NCBI RefSeq assembly: GCF_023716865.1
Contig: NZ_CP092417.1
Location: 3,078,001 to 3,142,000 of the forward strand
Direction: 5' to 3'
From: Endozoicomonas sp. SCSIO W0465
GTDB taxonomy: Bacteria; Pseudomonadota; Gammaproteobacteria; Pseudomonadales; Endozoicomonadaceae
DNA length: 64,000 bases
Part shown: positions 36,464-46,560 of the stretch, piece by piece
How the letters are laid out: each line of letters starts with the position of its first letter
Numbering within the stretch: position 1 is the first letter of the stretch
Notes under the pieces: model-generated
What the model saw: the letters and a program-made list of their open reading frames with translations, nothing else
Database searches by the model: none
Told to the model about the DNA's origin: nothing
Position numbers and translations under genes: made by a program

Positions 36464-38141
36464 TCTGTGGCCTTTCCTGAAATTGTACCGTCAGCATCTG
36501 GTCATGTTGTCGTTGGGTGTGTTGTTGGCCATTGTTACCTTGCTGACGAGTCTCAGTTTGCTTTCACTGTCCGGTTGGTTTATTACCGCTACAGCGATCG
36601 CCGGACTCACCTTTACAACAGCCCAGAGCTTTAACTTCTTTACTCCGGGGGCCGGCGTTCGGGGGTTTTCCATCGCCCGGACCGCTGCCCGCTATGCTGA
36701 GCGCCTGGTAAGTCATGATGCAACGTTTCGACTGCTATCAGGCCTGCGCAGCTGGTTTTTCAGTAAACTGATTCCAGTCTCTCAGGAGCAGCTGGGACAG
36801 TATCGTAAAGGTGAGTTACTTGACCGGCTGGTGGCTGACATTGATGCGCTGGATCAGCTTTACCTGCGGCTGGTCAGCCCATTACTCTCCGCTGTCATTG
36901 TTGCGCTGCTGTTTTCACTGTTTATCTCTTTTTTCAGTGCCACTGTGGCACTGGCGGTATTGCTGGTGATGATGCTCTGGATCGTCTCCGTGCCGTTGCT
37001 TTTTTATGTCCTGGGGCGCAGGACCGGAGAATCCATGGGCGTCAGGCAGGCTCGCTTGCGCCAAGAGGTGCTGGATTATCTGCAGGGCATGGCTGAGCAG
37101 CAGATTTACGGCAGTGATGCCAATAGCCGTGCCACGATTGCAGAATCTGAGGATCAGTTGGTTCAGGATCAGTCCCGGATGGCGGTAATGGAAGGGCTCG
37201 GCTCAGCTCTGTTTGTTTCCGGCTCCGGTGCGGCGGCATTACTGGTATTGTATATTGCCAGTGGTGAAATGAGTTCAGGCCTGTTCAATGGGCCGGTTAT
37301 GGTCATGATGGTCTTTGGGATGTTGGCCAGTTTTGAAGCACTGATGCCGCTACCCGTGGCATTTCAGTTTCTTGGCCATACACGACATGCGGCCAGTCGA
37401 TTGCGCCGTGTGGTGAATTTACCTGTAGTTGTATTTCCCGAAAAGGCCGCTGGAGACGTGTTACAAGGTGAGATTCAGTTTACGGATGTATCCTGTGGCT
37501 ACAGCAATGAGCAGCCAGTCATTAACCAGCTGTCGCTGACTATTCCTGCAGGCAGTCATGTTGCACTGCTTGGCAAAACCGGGTGCGGCAAATCAACACT
37601 GATCAAATTATTGAATCGTGGGCTTGAACCTATCGATGGCCAGATTTTACTGGATGGACAGGTAATTCAAGGGTTTACTGAACAGGCGCTTTACCGGGCC
37701 ATCACGTTTGTGCCTCAGAAAACCCATGTGTTCAGTGCCACGTTCAGGGAAAATCTGTTACTGGCGGCACCTGCGGCAAGTGATGAGGCACTGTTAGAGG
37801 CAGTTAAGCGTTCAGGTCTGAATAGGCTTGCTGCCGCCAGAGAGAACCATGGCGATTTGCTGGATATCTGGTTGGGGCAGGGAGGTATTGCACTATCCGG
37901 TGGTGAGCAGCGTCGTCTGGCTCTTGCCAGGGCTATGTTGAAGCCAGCCCCCATACTGGTTATGGATGAGCCGGGAGAGGGGCTGGATGTTCACAGCGAA
38001 CAGACGCTGATGGATACCGTTTTCCGTCAATTTAAACACAGCACCATCATTTTGATTACCCACAAGACAACCGCACTGGAGAGGATGGGGGAGGTCTATC
38101 GAATGGAAAATGGCTGTTTGACAAATATAGGGTCTTTGTAG
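36453..38141 (+). CDS. cydC: Cysteine/glutathione ABC exporter subunit CydC
   Basis: 562-aa half-transporter, partner of CydD. It begins MMNDLWPFLKLYRQH, the usual CydC N-terminus, and contains SLSGWFITATAIAG and FNFFTPGAGVRG, then Walker A GKTGCGKST, signature LSGGEQRRLALARAML and Walker B ILVMDEPGEGLD. ATG 36453 (or 36456) has CGGGAG 5-8 nt upstream; the longer frame from 36312 lies inside cydD and is not used. The stop is 13 bp before the first ISNCY-type copy, so the operon's natural 3' region has been displaced. Confidence 0.95.
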   Translation: MMNDLWPFLKLYRQHLVMLSLGVLLAIVTLLTSLSLLSLSGWFITATAIAGLTFTTAQSFNFFTPGAGVRGFSIARTAARYAERLVSHDATFRLLSGLRSWFFSKLIPVSQEQLGQYRKGELLDRLVADIDALDQLYLRLVSPLLSAVIVALLFSLFISFFSATVALAVLLVMMLWIVSVPLLFYVLGRRTGESMGVRQARLRQEVLDYLQGMAEQQIYGSDANSRATIAESEDQLVQDQSRMAVMEGLGSALFVSGSGAAALLVLYIASGEMSSGLFNGPVMVMMVFGMLASFEALMPLPVAFQFLGHTRHAASRLRRVVNLPVVVFPEKAAGDVLQGEIQFTDVSCGYSNEQPVINQLSLTIPAGSHVALLGKTGCGKSTLIKLLNRGLEPIDGQILLDGQVIQGFTEQALYRAITFVPQKTHVFSATFRENLLLAAPAASDEALLEAVKRSGLNRLAAARENHGDLLDIWLGQGGIALSGGEQRRLALARAMLKPAPILVMDEPGEGLDVHSEQTLMDTVFRQFKHSTIILITHKTTALERMGEVYRMENGCLTNIGSL

Positions 38142-38291
38142 AGGTATTTAGCTAGTTCTCGTCCAAAAACACAACCAATTGAAAACTGTAGATTTTATCC
38201 TGAAAAATTAAGTGGAGCCCTACTGCTATCTGGCGACTAAACTTCCCAAGAGCAAGAAACATAAGGGATTGCCAAAAACAGAGGACTCCAA

Positions 38292-39821
38292 ATGCGCAAA
38301 AAACGCAACCTGCAGTGTAGTATGGAACTCCATTACGTACCTCATGAAATCTGCTCCCAGCTTTCCGGTATCTCGCAATGGCTTGACGCCCATCCACAGT
38401 TCAATGACTGGATTTATGAGGACTTAAGTTCTGGTGATAAACAGAACACTGGGCGGAACGGACTATCAGCAGAATCCGTTCTTCGTGCGGCACTCCTGAA
38501 ACAGTATTTGAATTGTGATTATGACTACTTGTCGTTTGTTTTGATGGACTCCATGCTCTTTCGAGACTTTTGTCGCCTCGAACCAAACCAGCGCCCCAGT
38601 CGCTCCAGTTTGCATGGGCTCATCAGCCTTCTTACTGCATCTACATGGGAACGGATTAATAACTGTCAGCTAATGACCGCTAAAGATCAGGGTATTGAAA
38701 AAGGGCGCACTGTGGCTATTGACAGCACAGTCACCGAATCGGATATCAAACCTCCTTGCGACAGTGATCTTTTAGCCAGTTCCGTTAAAGAAATTTGTCG
38801 GCTGCTGGAACGGGGACAAACACTGACAGCGACACCGCTTTATGAATATACCCATCACAACCGAGCCGTAAAAGATGCGGCCAGAAAATGCATCTACGCT
38901 GGCAAAGAAGAGCGGCATCAGCATTATAAAAAACTGCTGCAGTTGACCCGAAAATCCCGGAAGGTACTTATCGAAGCTACTGTCACGCTAGCAAACGCCC
39001 GTCAGCAGGGGCAGTGTCTCCTGGCTGATGATGCCGACAAGTGGCAGGCCGATGTGGATCACCTGTTACCCCTGGTGGATGCAATAGTCTCCCAGACAGA
39101 GCGCAGGGTCTTTAAGGGTGAAAAGGTGCCAGCCCAGGAAAAAGTGGTTAGCCTGTATGAACCCCATACGGATATCATCGTAAAAGACAGGCGGCAAGTA
39201 CAGTATGGCCATAAACTGAACCTGGTTCAGGGAAAAAGTCGATTGATCCTGGACCTGGTTATTGAGGAAGGTAACCCAGCGGATTCGGACCAATTCATTC
39301 CGATGATGGAAAGACAAAAAGAAATGGCTCTATTTTGATTACGAACTGCTCTACAGTGAAAACTGACTGTAGGTCACGAAAAACAAGGATTGAGCAACAT
39401 TACCGGACAATATGCTGACAACCTTTGTAGATAAAGGGCTTCAGCAATGTTCAACCCAGTAGCAGTCTGAAATCCTACAAGAGCCAAAGAAATTTATGGT
39501 CGTGTACCTCGCCAGACAAGCGGTGACGGCGGATACGCGTGTCGCGCTAATTTGGAAAAAGCCAAGGCCATGGGAATCAGCGATGTAGCTTTTAATAAGA
39601 AGCGCGGACTTGAAGTCGAAGAGATGACTAAAAGTCAGTATGTGTATAAAACGCTCTTTCGCTTCCGGGCAGGTATTGAAGCGGGAATTTCGTGGCTAAA
39701 GAGATGTTTTGGGCTATCACGTTGCCACTGCAAGGGTTCTGAGCGTTTTGATTCTCATTGCTGGTTATCGGTGGTCTGTTACAACCTGGTGATTCTGGCC
39801 AGACACCCGGCACCATCCTGA
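38292..39821 (+). pseudogene. ISNCY family transposase, copy 1, disrupted by a MITE
   Basis: Identical to the intact copy 2 transposase up to the codons for MERQKE, where the MITE enters and gives MALF then stop (348 aa). The 3' part resumes after the MITE and ends at 39821. The catalytic C-terminal portion is separated, so the product should be inactive unless supplied by copy 2. Confidence 0.92.
39326..39485. mobile_element. 160-bp MITE with ISL3-like ends
   Basis: No coding capacity. Terminal inverted repeats GGCTCTATTTTGATTACG (left) and, reversed, GGCTCTTGTAGGATTTC (right) match over the outer GGCTCT and several inner blocks (about 17 of 24). An 8-bp direct repeat AAAGAAAT flanks it (39318-39325, 39486-39493). 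The undisturbed site is visible in copy 2 of the host element, which proves an insertion. GGCTCT ends with an 8-bp duplication are typical of ISL3-family elements; the parent is not in this window. Confidence 0.92.
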
Positions 39822-40029
39822 TAGCCACCTCCACGCTACATGAAAGTACCTTTCCAGCATGGTGGGAGGATGTTTTCTGCCTGCTTTTCGCGTTTTTCTC
39901 CAATATCCGTCCCAGATTAGAGAAAAAAAGGGAAGAGTTTTTGCGGCTCTCTGGAATTTCAGGAAATATCAAAACGCACGTACAATCTAATTATGATTGC
40001 CTGATGCGTTTTTGGACGAGAACTAGCTA

Positions 40030-41730
40030 GTTCTCGTCCAAAAACACAACCAATTGAAAACTGTAGATTTTATCCTGAAAAATTAAGTGGAGCCCTACTG
40101 CTATCTGGCGACTAAACTTCCCAAGAGCAAGAAACATAAGGGATTGCCAAAAACAGAGGACTCCAAATGCGCAAAAAACGCAACCCGCAGTGTAGTATGG
40201 AACTCCATTACGTACCTCATGAAATCTGCTCCCAGCTTTCCGGTATCTCGCAATGGCTTGACGCCCATCCACAGTTCAATGACTGGATTTATGAGGACTT
40301 AAGTTCTGGTGATAAACAGAACACTGGGCGGAACGGACTATCAGCAGAATCCGTTCTTCGTGCGGCACTCCTGAAACAGTATTTGAATTGTGATTATGAC
40401 TACTTGTCGTTTGTTTTGATGGACTCCATGCTCTTTCGAGACTTTTGTCGCCTCGAACCAAACCAGCGCCCCAGTCGCTCCAGTTTGCATGGGCTCATCA
40501 GCCTTCTTACTGCATCTACATGGGAACGGATTAATAACTGTCAGCTAATGACCGCTAAAGATCAGGGTATTGAAAAAGGGCGCACTGTGGCTATTGACAG
40601 CACAGTCACCGAATCGGATATCAAACCTCCTTGCGACAGTGATCTTTTAGCCAGTTCCGTTAAAGAAATTTGTCGGCTGCTGGAACGGGGACAAACACTG
40701 ACAGCGACACCGCTTTATGAATATACCCATCACAACCGAGCCGTAAAAGATGCGGCCAGAAAATGCATCTACGCTGGCAAAGAAGAGCGGCATCAGCATT
40801 ATAAAAAACTGCTGCAGTTGACCCGAAAATCCCGGAAGGTACTTATCGAAGCTACTGTCACGCTAGCAAACGCCCGTCAGCAGGGGCAGTGTCTCCTGGC
40901 TGATGATGCCGACAAGTGGCAGGCCGATGTGGATCACCTGTTACCCCTGGTGGATGCAATAGTCTCCCAGACAGAGCGCAGGGTCTTTAAGGGTGAAAAG
41001 GTGCCAGCCCAGGAAAAAGTGGTTAGCCTGTATGAACCCCATACGGATATCATCGTAAAAGACAGGCGGCAAGTACAGTATGGCCATAAACTGAACCTGG
41101 TTCAGGGAAAAAGTCGATTGATCCTGGACCTGGTTATTGAGGAAGGTAACCCAGCGGATTCGGACCAATTCATTCCGATGATGGAAAGACAAAAAGAAAT
41201 TTATGGTCGTGTACCTCGCCAGACAAGCGGTGACGGCGGATACGCGTGTCGCGCTAATTTGGAAAAAGCCAAGGCCATGGGAATCAGCGATGTAGCTTTT
41301 AATAAGAAGCGCGGACTTGAAGTCGAAGAGATGACTAAAAGTCAGTATGTGTATAAAACGCTCTTTCGCTTCCGGGCAGGTATTGAAGCGGGAATTTCGT
41401 GGCTAAAGAGATGTTTTGGGCTATCACGTTGCCACTGCAAGGGTTCTGAGCGTTTTGATTCTCATTGCTGGTTATCGGTGGTCTGTTACAACCTGGTGAT
41501 TCTGGCCAGACACCCGGCACCATCCTGATAGCCACCTCCACGCTACATGAAAGTACCTTTCCAGCATGGTGGGAGGATGTTTTCTGCCTGCTTTTCGCGT
41601 TTTTCTCCAATATCCGTCCCAGATTAGAGAAAAAAAGGGAAGAGTTTTTGCGGCTCTCTGGAATTTCAGGAAATATCAAAACGCACGTACAATCTAATTA
41701 TGATTGCCTGATGCGTTTTTGGACGAGAAC
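40030..41730 (+). mobile_element. ISNCY-family element, copy 2, intact
   Basis: 1701 bp with perfect terminal inverted repeats (GTTCTCGTCCAAAAAC) and TAGCTA on both sides (40024-40029 and 41731-41736). Directly follows copy 1 in the same orientation, sharing one TAGCTA. One intact transposase gene. A 6-bp duplication fits the ISDol1-type group of ISNCY as I recall it. Confidence 0.93.
40167..41528 (+). CDS. ISNCY family transposase, copy 2
   Basis: 453-aa transposase beginning MRKKRNPQCSMELHYVPHEI, with GRNGLSAESVLRAALLKQY (DUF772-like region), the putative first catalytic Asp in RTVAIDSTVTESDI, a long helical insertion (about 190-290), TSGDGGYACRANLEKAK, and a C-terminal RFRAGIEAGISWLKRCFGLSRC block with the probable catalytic Glu. 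Frame intact. It could act in trans on copy 1, since both pairs of ends are intact. Confidence 0.87.
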   Translation: MRKKRNPQCSMELHYVPHEICSQLSGISQWLDAHPQFNDWIYEDLSSGDKQNTGRNGLSAESVLRAALLKQYLNCDYDYLSFVLMDSMLFRDFCRLEPNQRPSRSSLHGLISLLTASTWERINNCQLMTAKDQGIEKGRTVAIDSTVTESDIKPPCDSDLLASSVKEICRLLERGQTLTATPLYEYTHHNRAVKDAARKCIYAGKEERHQHYKKLLQLTRKSRKVLIEATVTLANARQQGQCLLADDADKWQADVDHLLPLVDAIVSQTERRVFKGEKVPAQEKVVSLYEPHTDIIVKDRRQVQYGHKLNLVQGKSRLILDLVIEEGNPADSDQFIPMMERQKEIYGRVPRQTSGDGGYACRANLEKAKAMGISDVAFNKKRGLEVEEMTKSQYVYKTLFRFRAGIEAGISWLKRCFGLSRCHCKGSERFDSHCWLSVVCYNLVILARHPAPS

Positions 41731-41828
41731 TAGCTAACATCGTCATTTCTGTTTGACGTTGCAGTGGGGGGGTGTTCCCACGGAAGCTGTGGAAAAGCTC
41801 AACAGGCTGCAATGTTAATGCTAAAAAG

Positions 41829-42101
41829 CTAGCGTTGGACTGCCTTGTAGAGATCTTTTTCAGGCCAATCTTCAATCAGGCTTTTGCGCAAGTCAGAACG
41901 TTCCTGGTCACTCATCTGGCAAATATCTTTTCCTGCAATATTTGAATAGTAGTGCCTCATCCAGGTTTTATTGACCGGATTGGGAATGATAAAATATTTT
42001 CTTCCGTAAAGGTTTTTGGTTTTTTCAACTGAAGCCCTGTCAAAAGGCGATAGGCCTTGCTCTTTTAAATCAAAGTCATCAAGCAGATCACCTACAAACA
42101 G
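41829..42101 (-). pseudogene. 3' fragment of the tandem HAD phosphatase gene
   Basis: Encodes the last 87 residues (GDLLDDFDLKEQG to the C-terminus) plus the retained 9-bp duplication. An open frame that begins inside the MITE (42257) reads into it, but it lacks the nucleophile motif and should be inactive alone. Confidence 0.8.
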
Positions 42102-42357
42102 GGCTATGTTCCCTTTAGTGGTTGGCGTTGTTTTTTTCTTCATACCTTGGAGTAATAAGTACTTAGATTTATTATAGGTACTTGAGAAAAACCAACAGAG
42201 CATAGGGCTTGGGAAGAGCAGTGAAAGACCTTGCTCAGTGGATTTCTTAGCTGGCAATGGCTGATATTTAATTTTAATAGCGTTTCAGTATTTCTGTTTA
42301 ATACCTGAATATCTACAGCTATTAAAACTACCACCAACCATTAAAGGGAACTTAGCC
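42102..42357. mobile_element. 256-bp MITE inserted in the HAD phosphatase gene
   Basis: Terminal inverted repeats GGCTATGTTCCCTTTAGTGG (left) and, reversed, GGCTAAGTTCCCTTTAATGG (right), still matching further inward (about 28 of 34). Flanked by a 9-bp direct repeat TACAAACAG (42093-42101, 42358-42366). No transposase; AT-rich interior. Joining the flanks through one duplication copy restores the phosphatase frame (RLFV-GDLLDD). The parent family is not recognised; 9-bp duplications occur in IS1 and in some IS4-family groups. Confidence 0.9.
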
Positions 42358-43578
42358 TACAAACAGTCTGACATTGTATTTTTTTCCATCGATCTGTCCT
42401 GATATGATGGCTTTTCTCTGGTATTCCTTATTGCAGCTTTTTTTATTGGCCGGGCAATATTTAGAGCGATTCAGCAGGTTAGTCTGTGTGACTTTCGGGA
42501 ACCCATGGTAAGCAAGCTGCTTTAGAGTGAAGCTTTCTACATCTCCGGTATGGCCTGAACGACCGGAAGAGTGCTCACGAGCCGTTACGTAAAAGATTTC
42601 ATAACCCAGAGCGGCCGCTTTATTTAAAAACGCTCTCGCACCCGGAATAGAGGATAATTGAAGCTGTTGTTCATAGATTCTCATCTTCTCTTCAGGTTCG
42701 GGGAATGTTTTACAAAGCGGGGGGGTCAAATGGAGCGGAGGGTAATCTATCAGCGTTCCGTCAATATCAACAATAATCGCGCGATTATTGGCATAGCGGT
42801 TTTCAGCAGCTTCAAGGACTTTGCTGGCAAGGTTGTAGGTTTGCAGGGCGGTAGCATTAAAGTCTGCAGATTTTCTGATCCATAGATCCGCCATGACAAT
42901 ATGCTGGAGGTAACTTTCGGGAACAGGTACCGGTAAATTCGGGTAGTTAATCTCCTGTATTCGAACCTGGTGTTTTTCTTCGGGGGACAGTTTTCGGTAG
43001 TTTTTGCTGATTGCTTCTTCCCAGAATCCGTAAACGGTATTAGGCAGAATAAACCATTGGCTACCAAACTTATCCTGATGTTGATTTACCCAGCTTTTCT
43101 TTTCCGGATAGAGACCTTTTCCTGCTTCACCAAGATCGTCCAGCTGGTCACCAAATAACATGAGTGGGTGGTATCCCATTTTCATGATTTGCTGGCGTTT
43201 TTCTTCTTTGCTAAGGGTAATGTTCTTTTGTTCTTGTAGAATAACATGATTTTCACTGTTAACCGGATAGCCCAGTTGCTTTAGTTTATTGATGGTGATT
43301 GCTTTGACATCGTTAAAGCGGCCGCTGATATAAAATATTTCGATGCCAAGACTGTTCGCTTTTTGCATAAAATCAACCGATCCCGGCAGCGCTTTAACTT
43401 CCTGATGATTCCACCAGAATTTCGATCGCTCAATACTCCTGGACTCATTGGTATCAACCATGCTGGTGAAGTAACGGGTGCCTAGTATCAATGTGTCATC
43501 AATGTCAGTGATCTTAGGGTAGACATTAAGCTCAAAAAAGGTTCGTTTCCGGCGGCAGAACCCACCTTGAACAGCCAC
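42352..43578 (-). pseudogene. Middle fragment of the HAD phosphatase as a chimeric 408-codon ORF
   Basis: Open frame starting with GTG inside the IS4 end (43578), reading through the target duplication, which regenerates the ITD codons so that the complete TDIDDT motif is kept, and ending just inside the MITE (LFVG then stop). It contains all of domain 1 and most of domain 2 but has lost the signal peptide, so any product would be cytoplasmic. Expression would need a promoter in the IS4 end. Confidence 0.7.
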
Positions 43579-44576
43579 AATAAAGCTTCGAAACCATTAT
43601 CAATGGCTGAACAAGATGAGTACTGCAAATAGTAGATTAGTTGAAAAAAACTGTTGACCTGTTTCGACCGGTCAGAACTCCTAAGTATGGCGGAACAGCT
43701 TGGTTTTACTATACGACAGCGAGATATCCGTCCTTTGGATTTTATCCTCTCACTGATCGATGCCCTCGCTGGTGATGGAAACTGCGATACCCAGGCGGAT
43801 CTACACCGTAAATTTAACGAGTTGACGGGGCTGAATGTCTCTTATCGTTCTTGGGCAAATCAAGCTAAAAAGGACGCGCTGCCTACTCTTATCCTGTGGC
43901 TATGGGTGCAGTGTCTGGAAATATTTTCCCGCAAAGTCATGGCGTTTGATGAAGACAGTCCATTTTCAGAGTTTGAGCACATTCTGATTCAGGACGGTTC
44001 GTCACAAGCTGTCTATGATGCCCTGAAAGAAGCATTTCTCGGCAGGTTCTCAACGGTCAGTCCTGCTGCCGTCGAGCTTCATACGACAATGGATCTTCTC
44101 ACCAACAACCTGGTGCGGGTGCAGCTGACTGAAGATACCCGTTCAGAAAGAGACTGTCTGCCACCACTGCCAACATCCATGGCCTATATCCTGATGCTAA
44201 TGGATGCCGGTTATTTTGAGCTGGAACTCTTTGCCGCTATTGATGACAGGGAGGGTTCTTTTATCTGCAAGGCACCTCAGAGTATCAACCCGACGATACT
44301 CAGCGCGGTACGGGAGGATGGCAAGAATCTCAATCGCTACAAAGGACAAAAACTGAAGGATGTACTGTCTGGCTTCCCCAAAGACCAGTGCCTCGACCTG
44401 GATGTAGAATGGCCGGGATTCAAAGCCTGGCCATTCCGCTTGGTTGTCCGCTGGAATGACAAAAAACAGAAGTGGGTTTTCGTTGTGACCAACCTGAACC
44501 GGGTGGAGTTCACCTTGAGTGATGTGCTCCAGGCCTATCGTCTACGGTGGCAGATAGAGCTGATTTTCAAAGAGAT

Positions 44577-46184
44577 GGGTGAAAGTCTCATATTGATCAC
44601 ACCCACAGGCCTTGAGCTACAGCAAACAGACGTAACACCAAATTTTTCAAACTGAATGGAGAGCAGCCAAACACAGCTATGATTCTAACAGCAAACAAAG
44701 AGTCAACTGTGAGAGGCCGCTCCGATGGAAGTATGTCAGCCACTAACCAAAGTCGCCAATGATTCCTGTCCTGCTATTGACCAACTGCAGCAAAAACTGA
44801 CCCTACTTCGTCAGTCCAATAATCCAATCCAGCATTTTGAGGATCATGAAAACGAGATTCACTCCCTCTTTATTCAGGCGGAGCGAGAAATACTGGCAGA
44901 AGAACTGCAAAAATTAGACATCAATAAAGCTTCTATCGAAGTGAATGGGGTCGTGTATCACCAGGCATTACGCAGCTATCAAACCTACCAGTCAGCAGCA
45001 GGACCTGTCCGGGTATTGCGCAGCCTCTACCGCAATGCAGGGGATAAGTGCATTGTCCCTTTAGAGCTCAAGGCTGGCGTTGTAGAAGGCTACTGGTTAC
45101 CAAAGGCTGCGAAGCAAGCAGCATGGATGGTTGCCCAGTTGCCGCCCGCGGACGTAAAAAGCTTACTCGATCTAATGGGGAATATGTCACCCTCAACCAG
45201 CTCTCTGGCACGTCTTCCCAAAAAACTCAACGAACAATGGGAGCAGCACCTTGACCCTTTCGAGACCCTTCTCGCGGAGAATCTCACAGTACCGCCTGAC
45301 GCGGTGACGGTAGCTGCTTCCCTTGACGGTGTGATGCTACCAATGAAAGACGGCAAGCGTCAGGAGAAACGTGAAAAGAGTGTTGCTGAAGGCAAACGTA
45401 CCCGAGGGCCAGCAGGTTGTCAGGAGGCCAGTTGTGGAACACTGTCGTTTTACGATGACCAGGGAGATCGCCTCTCTACGATCAGGATGGGACGAATGCC
45501 TGAAAGCAAGAAAGCGACATTGAAAAAATCCCTTTCAAACCTTCTGGATAAGGTGCTTCAGCAAAAGCCAAATCTGACTCTGGTCAAAGTGGCAGATGGA
45601 GCCCGGGACAATTGGACATACTTCACCAAAGAGCTACCGGAGGGAGAAGAAATTGTTGATTATTACCATGCGGCAGAACACCTGAAGAAGGCATTTGACC
45701 TGGCTTACGGTGAAAATAGCGCGAAGTCCAAAGAGAAATTCAGCACCTACCGACATATCCTGAAGGAGGAGCCGGGTGGGGTTGAAAAAATAATCAAGGC
45801 ACTGGCTTACCAGCATAGCAAGCATCCCCGCCGATCGAAATTAAAGACAGAGTTAAAGTACTTCAGAAAAAACCGGTTACGGATGAATTATGCAGAACAC
45901 CTGTCGCGCAACCTGCCCATAGGCTCAGGGGTCATTGAGGCGTCCTGTAAAACGCTGGTTACACAGCGAATGAAGTGTTCGGGAATGCGTTGGCGGTGTC
46001 CCGGGGGGCAAGGCATTCTGACACTCAGGTCACTAATTCAAAGTGGTTGGTTCGACTGTGGCTGGATGCTGCTGTCGGTAACGTACCGGGCCAAGGTAAA
46101 TATGGTCAGTGATAATGTGATTCCATTTTCATCAGGGAAGGGTAATATTGAACGTTAGTACTAATCAATATGAGACTTTCACCC
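44577..46184 (+). mobile_element. ISKra4-family insertion sequence, intact
   Basis: 1608 bp with terminal inverted repeats GGGTGAAAGTCTCATATTGA on both ends (perfect over 20 bp), flanked by the 8-bp direct repeat AAAGAGAT (44569-44576, 46185-46192). One intact transposase gene. Inserted in the transposase of the IS4 element, and therefore younger than it. Confidence 0.93.
44725..46158 (+). CDS. ISKra4 family transposase
   Basis: 477-aa transposase. Helical N-terminal region, then VNGVVYHQALRSYQTYQSAAGPVRV, the catalytic-region blocks VAASLDGVMLPMKDG, LVKVADGARDNWTYF and VDYYHAAEHLKKAF, and the C-terminal IGSGVIEASCKTLVTQRMKCSGMRWR typical of ISKra4 enzymes. Uninterrupted, with both element ends intact, so possibly functional. 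Confidence 0.9.
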   Translation: MEVCQPLTKVANDSCPAIDQLQQKLTLLRQSNNPIQHFEDHENEIHSLFIQAEREILAEELQKLDINKASIEVNGVVYHQALRSYQTYQSAAGPVRVLRSLYRNAGDKCIVPLELKAGVVEGYWLPKAAKQAAWMVAQLPPADVKSLLDLMGNMSPSTSSLARLPKKLNEQWEQHLDPFETLLAENLTVPPDAVTVAASLDGVMLPMKDGKRQEKREKSVAEGKRTRGPAGCQEASCGTLSFYDDQGDRLSTIRMGRMPESKKATLKKSLSNLLDKVLQQKPNLTLVKVADGARDNWTYFTKELPEGEEIVDYYHAAEHLKKAFDLAYGENSAKSKEKFSTYRHILKEEPGGVEKIIKALAYQHSKHPRRSKLKTELKYFRKNRLRMNYAEHLSRNLPIGSGVIEASCKTLVTQRMKCSGMRWRCPGGQGILTLRSLIQSGWFDCGWMLLSVTYRAKVNMVSDNVIPFSSGKGNIER

Positions 46185-46560
46185 AAAGAGATCAAATCCT
46201 ATTCAGGGTGGCATCGTTTTAACACCAAATCAGCGACACTGGTGTTTAGCCTGATTCTGATGTCCTTTGTGGTTGTGACGTTGAAAAGGTACCTTGCCCA
46301 TGCTGCACAGGCGAACCTCTGTGAAAGTGGGAGCATTGAGGAAATCTCGACGCACAAGGTGATGAAAAGTGGGACTCACCTGTTTGGTAATGTGATTTCA
46401 TCGTTGATGAATGCAGGAAAGTCATTGGTCTCATGCATTAAAAAGCTACTGGACTTCTGGGGAAATAATGCGAAACGAGAACACCCTGCACGGGATGGTT
46501 GTTCAGGACGTACAAGATTAGGCCTTTGTGCGGTGGGTGGGGCTTAATGTCTACCTTAAG

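Larger units (their letters stand above)
38155..40023 (+). mobile_element. ISNCY-family element, copy 1 (carries a MITE)
   Basis: Ends GTTCTCGTCCAAAAAC and, reversed, GTTCTCGTCCAAAAAC. Flanked by TAGCTA on the left (38149-38154) and by a TAGCTA shared with copy 2 on the right (40024-40029). Total 1869 bp; removing the 160-bp MITE and its 8-bp duplication leaves 1701 bp, exactly the length of copy 2. Only one base difference from copy 2 was noticed (a Leu/Pro change at transposase residue 7). Confidence 0.92.
43654..46547 (+). pseudogene. IS4 family transposase, split by ISKra4
   Basis: The first part (43654-44576) holds ILIQDGSSQAVYD, with the first catalytic Asp, and LMDAGYFELELFAAID, with the second. 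The last part (46193-46547) continues the YREK block: rebuilt, YRLRWQIELIFKEIKSY contains Y, R and catalytic E. Removing the nested element and one 8-bp duplication gives one frame of 425 codons (IS4 transposase is 442 aa). The start may be TTG 43654 or ATG 43687. Confidence 0.9.
43513..46560 (+). mobile_element. IS4-family insertion sequence carrying a nested ISKra4-type element
   Basis: Ends CTTAGGGTAGACATTAAGC (left) and, reversed, CTTAAGGTAGACATTAAGC (right), one mismatch in 19. Flanked by a 10-bp direct repeat TGTCAGTGAT (43503-43512, 46561-46570). 3048 bp in total; without the nested 1608-bp element and its 8-bp duplication it is 1432 bp, near the 1426 bp of IS4. The 10-bp duplication fits the IS4 group. 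It sits inside the HAD phosphatase gene, in antisense orientation to it. Confidence 0.94.

Noticed and set aside
7870..41736. Shared TAGCTAGTTCTCG string at the IS1182 right end and the ISNCY left ends
   Set aside because: 13-bp match of a partly palindromic string; the two elements have unrelated transposases and different outer ends, so I treat it as chance.
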